From Phycisphaerales bacterium (GTDB lineage: Bacteria; Planctomycetota; Phycisphaerae; Tepidisphaerales; Tepidisphaeraceae), in the NCBI GenBank assembly GCA_028288775.1, contig JAQGHP010000730.1, positions 1 to 11,333 on the forward strand: a stretch of DNA of 11,333 bases, read 5' to 3'. Position numbers and translations under genes: made by a program. Position 1 is the first letter of the stretch; each line of letters begins with the position of its first letter. The notes beneath the pieces are model-generated. The model worked only from the letters and a program-made list of their open reading frames with translations. It was not told where the DNA came from and made no database searches. Below, piece after piece: positions 1-7,124 of the stretch.

Positions 1-16
1 CAAAAGATATCCCCGA

Positions 17-553
17 TCACATCGGCTCGGCTTTGGCGGTCTGGTCGAAGATGCGGAGGAGCTTGCTCTTGTCGAAGATCATTTCTTGGCGGGTGAGGCC
101 GACGATGTCGTAGACGCTGGTGAGTTCGATGGCATCGACTGGGCAGGCTTCCTCGCACATGCCGCAGTAGATGCAGCGCAGCTCGTCGATGTCGAACTTG
201 GCAGGGTATTTCTCGCGGTCGGCCCAGGGGGATTCCTCGGCCTCGATGTGGATGCACCGGGCGGGGCAGGCGGTGGAGCACATGAAGCAGGCCACGCATT
301 TCACGCGGCCTTCTTCGTCCTTGTTCAGGCGGTGTACGCCGCGGTAGGTCTGCTGGTACATCCCGCCTTCTTCGACGGGGATATTTTCGCGCCGCTCCTC
401 GGGGTACTGGATCACGCGGTCCTTGCCCAGCGCGACGACGCGGAACATGTGCTTCATGGTCGTGCCCAGCCCGATCAGCACCTGCGGCAGATAGAACTGG
501 TCGCCCAGCGACAGCTTCGGCTCTTTAAGGACGATGACGTCGGAGTCTTTCAT
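17..553 (-). CDS. nuoI: NADH-quinone oxidoreductase subunit I (complex I)
   Basis: This 178-residue protein is the ferredoxin-like subunit of complex I. It carries clusters N6a and N6b, which pass electrons from the NuoG arm towards the quinone site at NuoH, on the cytoplasmic face of the membrane. Two 4Fe-4S motifs of the CxxCxxCxxxCP type are visible: CVACFMCSTACP in the middle of the protein and CIYCGMCEEACP about 40 residues later. The N-terminal third contains the hydrophobic/amphipathic stretch (FYLPQVLIGLGTTMKHMF) that packs on the membrane arm, and the length is normal for the family. It lies downstream of nuoH on the same strand, with a 116-base gap occupied by a heptamer-repeat hairpin. 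No Shine-Dalgarno precedes the ATG. The stop lies 16 bases from the left edge, so the next operon gene (usually nuoJ) would be outside. Identity is clear from the motifs and the gene order. Confidence 0.97.
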   Translation of the reverse strand: MKDSDVIVLKEPKLSLGDQFYLPQVLIGLGTTMKHMFRVVALGKDRVIQYPEERRENIPVEEGGMYQQTYRGVHRLNKDEEGRVKCVACFMCSTACPARCIHIEAEESPWADREKYPAKFDIDELRCIYCGMCEEACPVDAIELTSVYDIVGLTRQEMIFDKSKLLRIFDQTAKAEPM

Positions 554-570
554 GATTTCGCCATTTTGCC

Positions 571-660
571 TGTTACTAGTTGCTGGTTACTAGTTGCTGG
601 TTACTAGTTGCTGGTAGGAACTTGTCTTCACTAGCAACCAGCAACCACCAACCAGCAACT
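571..660. repeat. Heptamer-array inverted repeat (hairpin) between nuoH and nuoI
   Basis: The 14-mer GTTACTAGTTGCTG, made of two 7-bp units, occurs three times head to tail at 572-585, 586-599 and 600-613. After a short loop (616-629), the opposite strand of the same kind of array follows at 630-660, built of CAGCAAC units. The reverse complement of 630-660 matches the left array over 31 bases with about five mismatches, so an imperfect long hairpin can form. It fills most of the gap between nuoH and nuoI, so it would be transcribed inside the nuo mRNA. It belongs to the same family as the element at 10475-10567. Function is unknown; a role in RNA stability or processing is only a possibility. 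Confidence 0.85.
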
Positions 661-669
661 CTTTTTCAC

Positions 670-2241
670 TCACCCATGCCCATTGCCGTTCGCAGTCGTG
701 ACGACTCCGGCGGGAAGCGCAGTCGTGTTGTAACGGCTGCCCGCAATACGGAGCTTTCGGTTCGTCTCGGGGGCGGCGGGGAGAATGGTCGAGACCAGCA
801 TGGTCACCGCCAACAGCCCCACGTTCGCCAGGAAGAGCACCAGCACGACCGGGCCCTTCAGGTATTCGTCGGGGCCGGCGGCCCCGCCGCAGAAGTAAAC
901 CACGATGGCGGTCATCATCAGCATGGCCAGCGAGATCGGGATCAGCGCCCGCCACGCGAGCATCATCAACTGGTCGAAGCGGAATCGCGGCAAGCTCCAC
1001 CGCACCCACATGAACACGAAGATGATCGCGATGACCTTCCCGAAGAAGACGAACGAGCGCACGATCGTGGCGATAAGGCTGGTGGTGATCTCCGGGTGAT
1101 TCGGGTCCACGTTCCCGCCCAGGGCATGCGCCCAGGCGAACGGCAGCTTGTCGATCCAGGGGATGTGCCAGCCGCCGAAGAACAACGCGACGCACACGGC
1201 GCTGGTGGTGACCATCCCCGCATACTCGGCGAGGAAGAACAGCGCGAAGCGCATCGAGCTGTATTCGGTGTGATACCCGCCGACCAGCTCCTGCTCGGCC
1301 TCGGCCATGTCGAACGGGGCGCGGTTAGCCTCGGCGTGAATGCAGATCAGGAACATCAAAAACGCCAGCGGCTGCGTAAAGATGTTCCAGGCCGGGATGA
1401 ACCCGAGCCAGTAGTGGGCCTGCTTGTTGACGATGTCGTCGAGGCTCAGGCTCCCGTAGATGAGCACGATGCAAAGCACGGACAACCCGAGCGGGATTTC
1501 GTAGCTGATCATGTTGGCGGTGGCACGGAGCCCGCCGAGAAAGGAATACTTGTTGTTCGACGCCCACCCGCCGATGACCACGCCGTAAACCGACAGCGAC
1601 AGCACCGCGAGGATGAACAGGACGCCGATGTTCAGGCTCGAAACCTGGAACGAATAACGATAGGTGACGTCGGCCGTGACATGGGCAACGCCGGCCTCAT
1701 CCACGTTGGTATTGATGACTGGCTCGGCGATGACTTCGTCGCCGTTGGGCAGCGACTTTTTCGCGATGTCGATGGCTTTGGCGTTCATCGCCTCGCCCGG
1801 CTTGGCGGCAAGGTAGGCTTCCTGCGGCTGGTTCTCAACGCCCAGGGTATTGGTGATGTCCACGGCCGCGGTCGTCTGGCGGACTCCGCCCCATGGGATC
1901 GTGGCGATGCTGACGATGATCACGATGACCATGATCACCGGCGCGAGCGTGAAGAGGTAATAGTCCACGCCCTTGGGCTGATAGTCTTCCTTCAGGATGA
2001 ACTTCATCCCGTCCGCCAGCGGCTGCCCGAGGCCGCCCATCTTTTTGTCCTTGAGGAACGGAATAATCCCGAAACCCAGCCCAGTGCGGTTGGGCCCGAT
2101 ACGGTCCTGCACCCACGACGCGACCTTGCGCTCCAGCAGGATCATGTACGCGACCGAGCCGAGCACGACCAGATGCACGACCAGCGTGATGAACACCCAC
2201 GGGGGGATATGCGTTTCGATCCAGTTGAACGGATTGATCAT
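670..2241 (-). CDS. nuoH: NADH-quinone oxidoreductase subunit H (complex I), enlarged
   Basis: This is the membrane subunit that links the peripheral arm to the proton-pumping arm and forms the quinone chamber. Family signatures are unmistakable: ERKVASWVQDRIGPNRTG (37-54), GGLGQPLADGMKFILKED (69-86), NIGVLFILAVLSLSVYGVV (204-222), GWASNNKYSFLGGLRA (225-240) and NRAPFDMAEAEQELVGGYHT (306-325). At 523 residues it is much longer than the E. coli protein (about 325). The excess lies in three places: a polar insertion of about 75 residues between helices 2 and 3 (roughly 120-200), which by NuoH topology faces the periplasm; an enlarged loop at 360-385; and an extra C-terminal helix (464-487) with a polar, Gly/Asn-rich tail. 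No frameshift is needed. nuoG lies upstream with a 122-base gap containing GC palindromes, and nuoI lies downstream. The ATG at 2241 places the first helix at a normal distance; no Shine-Dalgarno is visible. Confidence 0.97.
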   Translation of the reverse strand: MINPFNWIETHIPPWVFITLVVHLVVLGSVAYMILLERKVASWVQDRIGPNRTGLGFGIIPFLKDKKMGGLGQPLADGMKFILKEDYQPKGVDYYLFTLAPVIMVIVIIVSIATIPWGGVRQTTAAVDITNTLGVENQPQEAYLAAKPGEAMNAKAIDIAKKSLPNGDEVIAEPVINTNVDEAGVAHVTADVTYRYSFQVSSLNIGVLFILAVLSLSVYGVVIGGWASNNKYSFLGGLRATANMISYEIPLGLSVLCIVLIYGSLSLDDIVNKQAHYWLGFIPAWNIFTQPLAFLMFLICIHAEANRAPFDMAEAEQELVGGYHTEYSSMRFALFFLAEYAGMVTTSAVCVALFFGGWHIPWIDKLPFAWAHALGGNVDPNHPEITTSLIATIVRSFVFFGKVIAIIFVFMWVRWSLPRFRFDQLMMLAWRALIPISLAMLMMTAIVVYFCGGAAGPDEYLKGPVVLVLFLANVGLLAVTMLVSTILPAAPETNRKLRIAGSRYNTTALPAGVVTTANGNGHG

Positions 2242-2277
2242 ATCGATTTTCGGGCAATGCCCGTCTTTTCTTTTTAA

Positions 2278-2346
2278 GTGGCACGGGCAGCTCGCCCGTG
2301 ATTCCAGCTTTAGCCCGCGGGTTCATGGGCGAGGCGCCCATGCCAC
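2278..2346. repeat. Double GC-rich palindrome in the nuoG-nuoH gap
   Basis: Two adjacent hairpins are present: CACGGGC-agctc-GCCCGTG (2282-2300) and CATGGGCG-agg-CGCCCATG (2324-2342). An outer inverted pair, GTGGCA at 2278-2283 and TGCCAC at 2341-2346, encloses both, so the whole block could fold as a cruciform. A third small palindrome, CGGGCA-a-TGCCCG, lies at 2251-2263 just upstream of the nuoH start. The second hairpin is identical over 19 bases to one at 9634-9652, which makes this a dispersed repeat and not a gene-specific operator. I read it as a REP-like intergenic element. It could stabilise or attenuate the nuo transcript, but nothing here proves that. Confidence 0.8.
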
Positions 2347-2363
2347 ATTATTTCTTCGCACGC

Positions 2364-3965
2364 CTACAGCGCCACGAACTCCGGCGCCGGCTCTTCTTCC
2401 CCCTCGACCGGAACCTTCACGCCCGAGAATGGCTCGCCCATCTCCTGGCGCACCACATCCGCGTTATACAGCCCGGCACGGCCGAGCAGCGCGTAGTAGA
2501 CGTCGCCTTCCCGCCGGGCGCCTTCCGGCGGCATCACCGCGGCAGTGAACGCCTGGATGCGGCCCTGGTAATTTTCCCAAGACCCGTCCTTCTCCGCCCA
2601 CGCCGCGGCGGGCAATACGATGTCCGCCCGGTCCGTCAGCGCGTTGGGGAGGATGTCCTGCACCACGCGATAGCCGGTCTTGAAGAGGTCAGGGAGATCG
2701 GTGGGAATCCAGTTCGACAAATATCCGCCGACGATCCAGCCGCCCTTGAGTTTTTGTAGTTCGGCCCGCCCCTTGGCAATGACTTCGCCGAAGGTCGCGG
2801 TCGGCCCGCCGAGCATGGCGATCACGCGACGAATGCCCGCGCTATTCGGCACCTTCTCGGCCTTGATGACAAACGTCTGTTTGCCGTTCGCGGGGTTCTT
2901 GAAGACGTCGTCCTGACCGGTCGTTGGGACGGGGCCGAGGATCAAAACCGCCTGTGGATCGATCTCGCGAACGGCCTTGCCCAGCAGCCAGGCTTCTTCG
3001 CTGGCCATCATGGGCGAGAGCATCGCGTAAAGGCTGCCGGGGCCGTTGGCGGTGACTAGGGCTTTGAGGTCGGTCCGCGCCTGCTCGACGGCGTTCTGGA
3101 AACTGGTATCGACCTGCGCGCCATACTGCGTCTTGCGGGCCCGGCGGAGGCGCCTTTCGTCATTTACGGCTTTGTACGAATACCGCGAATCGTCGCTGAT
3201 CCACCAGGTGTTTACCTCGGCGTTGTATCGCGGCTTGATGCGGTAAATCACGCCTTCGTTGTATTCGAGATAGATGTTCTCTCCGCCGCTGTCGGCGGGG
3301 CTGACCGACGGAACCCGCTTCAGCAGCCACACGCGCTGCTTGAAAAGAAAATCCTTGTCCAGCAGCGCCCCCACCGGGCAGAGATCGACCACGTTGCCGG
3401 CCAGCTTGTTGTTCACCGGCTTGCCCGGGAAGATGTCGATCTCTTCCTTATGCCCGCGCCCATCCACGTACAGCTCGCTGGTCCCCGACACTTCACGGGT
3501 GAACCGCACGCAGCGGGTACACATGATGCAGCGGTCGCTGTAGAGGTAGATGTTTTCGCCGACGTCCTTCTTGGGGTTCTTGACCTTGTCTTCCTCAAAT
3601 CGGCTCTGGCTGCGGCCGTATTGATAGGAGTAATCCTGGAGGAAGCATTCGCCGGCCTGATCGCACACCGGGCAATCCAGCGGGTGATTGATCAGCAGGT
3701 ACTCCATCACCTGCTTCTGGTTGGCGATGGCCTTGGATGACTTGGTATGAACGACCATCCCGTCGCGAATGGGCGTCTGGCAGGAAGGGACGAGCTTGGG
3801 CAGCCCGTCCACCTCGACCAGACAGATGCGGCAGGAAGCCGGGATTGACATCCCGGGGTGATAACAATACTGCGGCACCGCAATGCCTGCGTCGTTGCAG
3901 GCCTGCAGGATCATCTGCCTGTCTTTGGCGTCGATCGTTTTGCCGTCAACCGTGATCTTGGGCAT
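2364..3965 (-). CDS. nuoG: NADH-quinone oxidoreductase subunit G (complex I), compact
   Basis: NuoG is the iron-sulfur protein of the complex I peripheral arm. It carries electrons from the NuoE/F side towards NuoI. The N-terminal 2Fe-2S domain has C34, C45, C48 and C62. The His-ligated N5 cluster follows as HPLDCPVCDQAGEC (H94, C98, C101, C107). A 4Fe-4S site follows as CIMCTRC (C146, C149, C152) with C196 in DLCPVGAL. The rest is a shortened molybdopterin-oxidoreductase-like domain, with ADIVLPAAAWAEKDGSWEN near 447-465 as its best-preserved stretch. At 533 residues it is shorter than many NuoG proteins (about 700-900). The reading frame is open upstream to 4136, but I chose ATG 3965 because the ferredoxin fold begins directly with MPKITVDGK and the extension looks unlike any NuoG. 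nuoF is not the upstream neighbour; a divergent gene begins 60 bases away, so this is probably the first gene of its transcript. Confidence 0.95.
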   Translation of the reverse strand: MPKITVDGKTIDAKDRQMILQACNDAGIAVPQYCYHPGMSIPASCRICLVEVDGLPKLVPSCQTPIRDGMVVHTKSSKAIANQKQVMEYLLINHPLDCPVCDQAGECFLQDYSYQYGRSQSRFEEDKVKNPKKDVGENIYLYSDRCIMCTRCVRFTREVSGTSELYVDGRGHKEEIDIFPGKPVNNKLAGNVVDLCPVGALLDKDFLFKQRVWLLKRVPSVSPADSGGENIYLEYNEGVIYRIKPRYNAEVNTWWISDDSRYSYKAVNDERRLRRARKTQYGAQVDTSFQNAVEQARTDLKALVTANGPGSLYAMLSPMMASEEAWLLGKAVREIDPQAVLILGPVPTTGQDDVFKNPANGKQTFVIKAEKVPNSAGIRRVIAMLGGPTATFGEVIAKGRAELQKLKGGWIVGGYLSNWIPTDLPDLFKTGYRVVQDILPNALTDRADIVLPAAAWAEKDGSWENYQGRIQAFTAAVMPPEGARREGDVYYALLGRAGLYNADVVRQEMGEPFSGVKVPVEGEEEPAPEFVAL

Positions 3966-4024
3966 AGGAATAGGATGGTATACTGGTTCGTGCCAAATTT
4001 CACTAGCTCGGGGACAATCACCAC

Positions 4025-4531
4025 GTGAGAGCAAGAATACTATTTTTCTCCGCCTTCGGACTGGCCATACTCTGCGTTGCGATGATGTGTCTGGGGTTGC
4101 GGAGTTCGATGGTCGCGGACCATCTTTCGTGGGCAACCGGCCAGAACTATGTGGCGTTTACGTCCCGGAAGTTGACGTTGGATTTTTACGTTCATTCTGG
4201 CGGCCAATCCAAGTCGCGGCCGGTCCGCTGGACGACCACGGCAATCGCACCCACGCGGACCGGCCTACCCGGTATGCCGAGCACCGCGCCGCGTCCAGCC
4301 GCGCCAGCCTCCGGGCGTTTTCGGATACCGGGGCTTGCCTGGGTTCACCGACCGTTTCCAAACCGGGCCAACAGCGTTTTTTTGGGAGGGGAAATCCGGA
4401 TGCTGGTAATCAACGACCTTTGGCTGATCGCACTAACGGGCGCTTTCCCCGCATACTGGTTTTCTGCCGAATACCTCCGCCATATACGACGCGATAAACA
4501 CCGGGAAGGACGGGTCATGCCTCCGATTTGA
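4025..4531 (+). CDS. Small two-helix membrane protein, probably frameshifted before its zinc ribbon
   Basis: This frame of 168 residues has no catalytic motif that I recognise. It starts with GTG at 4025, with a possible weak Shine-Dalgarno (GGGGA, 4010-4014). Residues 5-25 (ILFFSAFGLAILCVAMMCLGL) form a membrane helix or uncleaved signal, followed by a polar, Pro/Arg/Ser-rich middle. A second helix near 128-147 (LVINDLWLIALTGAFPAYWF) leads into a basic stretch (HIRRDKHREGR). That layout recalls small planctomycete membrane proteins that end in a zinc ribbon of the form CPxCGYDLRAT-RCPECG. Here the frame stops at 4531, while a degenerate ribbon is readable in the +1 frame from 4518. The gene therefore appears to have lost its C-terminus by a one-base shift. 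It diverges from nuoG and converges on the phosphatase at 4582. Function is unknown. Confidence 0.6.
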   Translation: MRARILFFSAFGLAILCVAMMCLGLRSSMVADHLSWATGQNYVAFTSRKLTLDFYVHSGGQSKSRPVRWTTTAIAPTRTGLPGMPSTAPRPAAPASGRFRIPGLAWVHRPFPNRANSVFLGGEIRMLVINDLWLIALTGAFPAYWFSAEYLRHIRRDKHREGRVMPPI

Positions 4532-4583
4532 TTATGACCTTCGCAGCGTGAGCGGGCGTTGTCCCGAATGCGGCAAGCCGTTT
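4518..4583 (+). pseudogene. Out-of-frame zinc-ribbon remnant of the preceding gene
   Basis: Read from 4518, one base ahead of the frame of the upstream protein, this stretch encodes CLRFDYDLRSVSGRCPECGK. That is the C-terminal CxxCGYDLR-RCPECG zinc ribbon typical of these membrane proteins, but the second cysteine is Phe (TTT where TGT or TGC would be expected). The frame continues to a TAA at 4712 inside the opposite-strand phosphatase gene, so the natural end of the protein is unclear. A frameshift combined with loss of a metal ligand favours a decayed gene over a sequencing error alone. Confidence 0.7.
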
Positions 4584-5415
4584 ACGAGTTCTGCTGGATC
4601 TCCCGCAGCAGCACAGGGTGTGCCGCCACTCCCGCCGCCAGGTAAGGGACTTTCGCGCCTTGATAATTCGCGAGATCAAATGGGAAAATCGCCCGGCCCT
4701 TTAGATCCGTAAGAACGCCTTCCGCCTCCAGAATAATGGCCGCCGGGGCAGCGATGTCCCAGAGCTTGCCGTTGACGGTCACCGCGCCGTGCGCCACGCC
4801 CGCGGCAACCTGCACCGCCTCCAGCGCCGCGGAGCCGAGCATGCGCAACTTCCAGTCGGTTTGCGACATCCAGCGGGAGGGGTAGGCGGGCAGCGAACCA
4901 TCCTTGTTCAGCAGATTGCTGCTTAACATGATCATCGAGCTGTCGCTCAATGGGGATTGTAAAGCGTGCAGCCGGCGGTTGCCCAGCCAAGCCCCCTGCC
5001 CCGCGGCGGCGGAGTACATGAGATCGCGCGTCACATCGTACACCACGCCGAGCACCGGGTTTCCCTTCTCCAACAACCCGATGCACACGGCGAAGTTTCC
5101 CAGGCCCGAGATGAAATTGTTGGTGCCGTCGATCGGGTCGATCACCCATGCCCGGCCGGCGGGATCGCGCACGTCGAAGGTGATGGACGTTCCGGTTTCA
5201 CTTTCTTCGCCGATGATGCCGTCGCCCGGGAAGCGTTTGCGAATCCCGGCGATGATAAACCGCTGGCTCGCGCGGTCGGCGTCCGTCACGGCTTCCGACG
5301 ATGCGGCTACGTGGGTCTTCGTCAGCCGTTCCACTTTCCCCCAGTGGTCCAGGACGATCTTCCCTGCGCCGCGCGCCAGCTCGACGGCGAACTGCAAATC
5401 GTGGGTCAAAGGCAT
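4582..5415 (-). CDS. Inositol-monophosphatase-family phosphatase
   Basis: This is a Mg-dependent phosphatase of the IMPase/SuhB/CysQ/HisN superfamily, cytoplasmic, 277 residues and of normal length. The metal-binding signatures are present: GEES (69-72, Glu70), the DPIDGTNNF motif at 93-101 (Asp93, Asp96, Thr98) and WDIAAPAAIILEAEG at 219-233 (Asp220). RMLGSAALEAVQVAAG (191-206) is the usual substrate-side segment. The frame is open to 5550, but ATG 5415 (MPLTHDLQFAVELARGAGKI) gives the canonical N-terminus; the upstream 45 residues are Pro/Arg-rich and unlike the family. No Shine-Dalgarno is seen. Substrate cannot be fixed from sequence alone. Inositol phosphates, PAP (CysQ) and histidinol phosphate (HisN) are all possible, and the presence of hisF elsewhere in the window is only weak support for the last. 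It is transcribed away from the divergent zinc-ribbon gene at 5538. Confidence 0.93.
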   Translation of the reverse strand: MPLTHDLQFAVELARGAGKIVLDHWGKVERLTKTHVAASSEAVTDADRASQRFIIAGIRKRFPGDGIIGEESETGTSITFDVRDPAGRAWVIDPIDGTNNFISGLGNFAVCIGLLEKGNPVLGVVYDVTRDLMYSAAAGQGAWLGNRRLHALQSPLSDSSMIMLSSNLLNKDGSLPAYPSRWMSQTDWKLRMLGSAALEAVQVAAGVAHGAVTVNGKLWDIAAPAAIILEAEGVLTDLKGRAIFPFDLANYQGAKVPYLAAGVAAHPVLLREIQQNS

Positions 5416-5537
5416 TTCGCGAAGGTAGGGTTTGGGCGCGGGGGCGTCAAATCCGTATGGGCGGCGGCGGTGAAAGAATTGAAACTTGCGACGGCTCCCT
5501 CCGCCTTTGTCGGGAGGGCCGGTAGGATTGGCTCGCG

Positions 5538-6576
5538 ATGGGCACAGCAAAGATTGTTACCGATCCGCCGCGATGTCTTACCTGTGGCTATGTCCTGCTG
5601 GGCCTGCCCGGTGGCCGCTGCCCGGAATGTGGGAGGGAGTTTGATCCGGAAAATCCAAGCACCTACTCGACGCGGCCGCTTTGTGCGGTGGAGGTTCTGG
5701 CTCCCCGGGTTCCTCCTGGCGGCGGGTGGTGGCGCATTGCTGTACACCTTCATCATTCTGTTCGCCGGGTGGGGATGGGCGACAACCTTGGTCGCACCAT
5801 TTTGCGTAGGCGCCACGGTCGGGTACGGGTGCCGTGCCAGGCCGTTTGTGCTCGTACTGCTTTCACTGGGCGCACTCGCAATTGTCGTCCTGACGCTTTA
5901 CAGCCTCAGTTTCCTCGGTGTTTTCTGTGCGACCGCGGTGGTGGTTGTGGCATTGACTCCCGTGCTCATCGGGACGGCGTGCGGCGTTCTTCTTCGTGTC
6001 GTTCTCAAGGCCAGCAACTTTCAACAGCGGCACTACCTGCCCCTCTTCATGCTCGCGATCGCGACGGGTCTATTGGCGGCGGTGGAGCGGGCCGTGTTCC
6101 ATGGCTACGCGGTGGAGAGCATCGTGACGGCGGTTGATATTCCCGCGCCGGTGGGCCGTGCATGGAACGCGGTGATGTTCTACGAGGAAGTACACCACCG
6201 CCCGCCGCTGCTGCTGCGAATGGGGCTTCCGCGGCCGCTCTATACGCGGGGGAGCACCGCCGCGGTGGGCGACCGAAAGGTCTGCGTCTACAGCAAGGGG
6301 CGATTGGTCAAGCAGGTGACGCAGCGCGTGCCGGAGCGGAGGCTGGCATTCGATGTTATAGGTCAGGAGAAAATCGAGAACAATTCCGTTCGTCTGACCG
6401 GCGGAAGTTTTGATTTCACCTGCGCCGCGCCGGACACCACGCACGTCGAACTTACGACCAGCTACGAACCGAAACTCGGCCCCCGCTGGATCTGGCGGCC
6501 GGCCGAGCGGCTTGCGGTGCATACGCTGCACCGGCACGTGCTGGAGGGGATGCGGCAGAAGGCCATGGAGCAGTGA
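5538..6576 (+). CDS. Zinc-ribbon, multi-helix membrane protein with C-terminal SRPBCC domain (apparent frameshift near 5676)
   Basis: The gene starts at ATG 5538 with a zinc ribbon: CLTCGYVLLGLPGGRCPEC (C13, C16, C28, C31), then GREFDPENPSTYSTR. The frame then loses sense. The natural continuation (RFVRWRFWLPGFLLAAGG) lies one base ahead and runs to the TGA at 6574-6576. Removing one base in CGGCCGC (about 5673-5679) would give a single protein of about 345 residues. After the ribbon come about five hydrophobic helices (5690-6105), including FVLVLLSLGALAIVVLTLYSL. From about 6106 to the end is a domain (VDIPAPVGRAWNAVMFYEEV near its start, LTTSYEPKLGPRWIWRPAER near its end) that looks like an SRPBCC/START-like lipid- or polyketide-binding fold. 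If the shift is real, the downstream part could start at GTG 5683 (297 residues). The gene is divergent from the phosphatase and overlaps the next SRPBCC gene by four bases. Ligand is unknown. Confidence 0.75.
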
Positions 6577-7076
6577 AACGCGTGTCGATCACTCGTGGGG
6601 GCGCGGTGACCTGCCGGGCGACGATCGATCTGCCGCTGAGCGCAACGAGCGTCTGGGGTCAGCTACGCGATTTCACTCGCTATGCCCGGCAGGATTTTTT
6701 CCACGCGGAGGTGGTGATCGAGGGTGGCCTGCCGCGAGCGGGGGCGCATCTGACGCTCAGCCACCGTTACGCGGGCGTGAAGGTCTCGCGCGTGGGGAAG
6801 ATTCTGGTCTGGCGCGAAGGCGTCGGATACACGTTTAGCGACCTGTCGCCGCGAGGCCCGCGGGCCGGATTTCCGCATGTCTTCGGCTACCGGATTGAAC
6901 CATTGGGACCGGCGCAATGCCGCGTGGTGATCACTGTGCGCGGCTTGTGGACGGCCTCCTTCATACCGCGCTGGGCCGCACGGCTATGGTTGCGCTGGGT
7001 CTTCGGCCATGTCGTCCGCACGGTTCACAACGATCTGCTTCTCTTCCAACTCTGGCGACAACACCAGCGGATATGA
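6573..7076 (+). CDS. SRPBCC (START/polyketide-cyclase-like) family protein
   Basis: This 167-residue protein begins at GTG 6573, overlapping the upstream TGA as GTGA, so translation is probably coupled to the preceding gene. The pattern is that of an SRPBCC fold: an N-terminal strand ending CRATIDLPLSATSVWGQLRD (about 13-32), where a membrane or ligand cavity helix follows (FTRYARQDFF); central strands with VVIEGGLPRAGAHLTLSHRY and VSRVGKILVWREGVGYTFSD; then PHVFGYRIEPLGPAQCRVVITVRG, and a C-terminal helix rich in Trp and Arg (WAARLWLRWVFGHVVRTVHN). No signal peptide or catalytic residue is evident. It resembles the C-terminal domain of its upstream neighbour in layout, which suggests that the two arose by duplication or act on related ligands. 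Family assignment rests on pattern, not on an alignment. Confidence 0.8.
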   Translation: MKRVSITRGGAVTCRATIDLPLSATSVWGQLRDFTRYARQDFFHAEVVIEGGLPRAGAHLTLSHRYAGVKVSRVGKILVWREGVGYTFSDLSPRGPRAGFPHVFGYRIEPLGPAQCRVVITVRGLWTASFIPRWAARLWLRWVFGHVVRTVHNDLLLFQLWRQHQRI

Positions 7077-7124
7077 GCCGCGTTTCGGGCGGCGACGGAT
7101 TGCCGCTGCTATGATGCCGGGCCA

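Noticed and set aside
571..660. CRISPR-like array
   Set aside because: The repeats are contiguous 7-bp or 14-bp units without spacers, arranged as an inverted pair, so this is not a CRISPR.
2251..2275. Small stem followed by a T-rich run on the plus strand
   Set aside because: It looks like a terminator, but no plus-strand gene leads into it and it lies just upstream of nuoH on the other strand. It is more likely part of the palindromic repeat block.
580..2277. Long plus-strand open frame opposite nuoH
   Set aside because: It is antisense to a certain nuoH, rich in His, Arg, Asp and Gln in the manner of GC-rich shadow frames, and has no motif.
3957..3984. Possible plus-strand promoter (TTGGGC, then TATACT)
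   Set aside because: The -10 is good, but the -35 matches only half the consensus and the spacing of 15 is short. It may still serve the gene at 4025.
3966..4136. N-terminal extension of nuoG
   Set aside because: The 57 extra residues are Arg/Pro/Ser-rich and overlap the divergent gene, while MPKITVDGK at 3965 is the normal ferredoxin-domain start.
4966..5640. Upstream part of the open frame that joins the SRPBCC membrane protein
   Set aside because: It runs antisense through the phosphatase gene and lacks family features. The real gene begins at ATG 5538 with a zinc ribbon in another frame.
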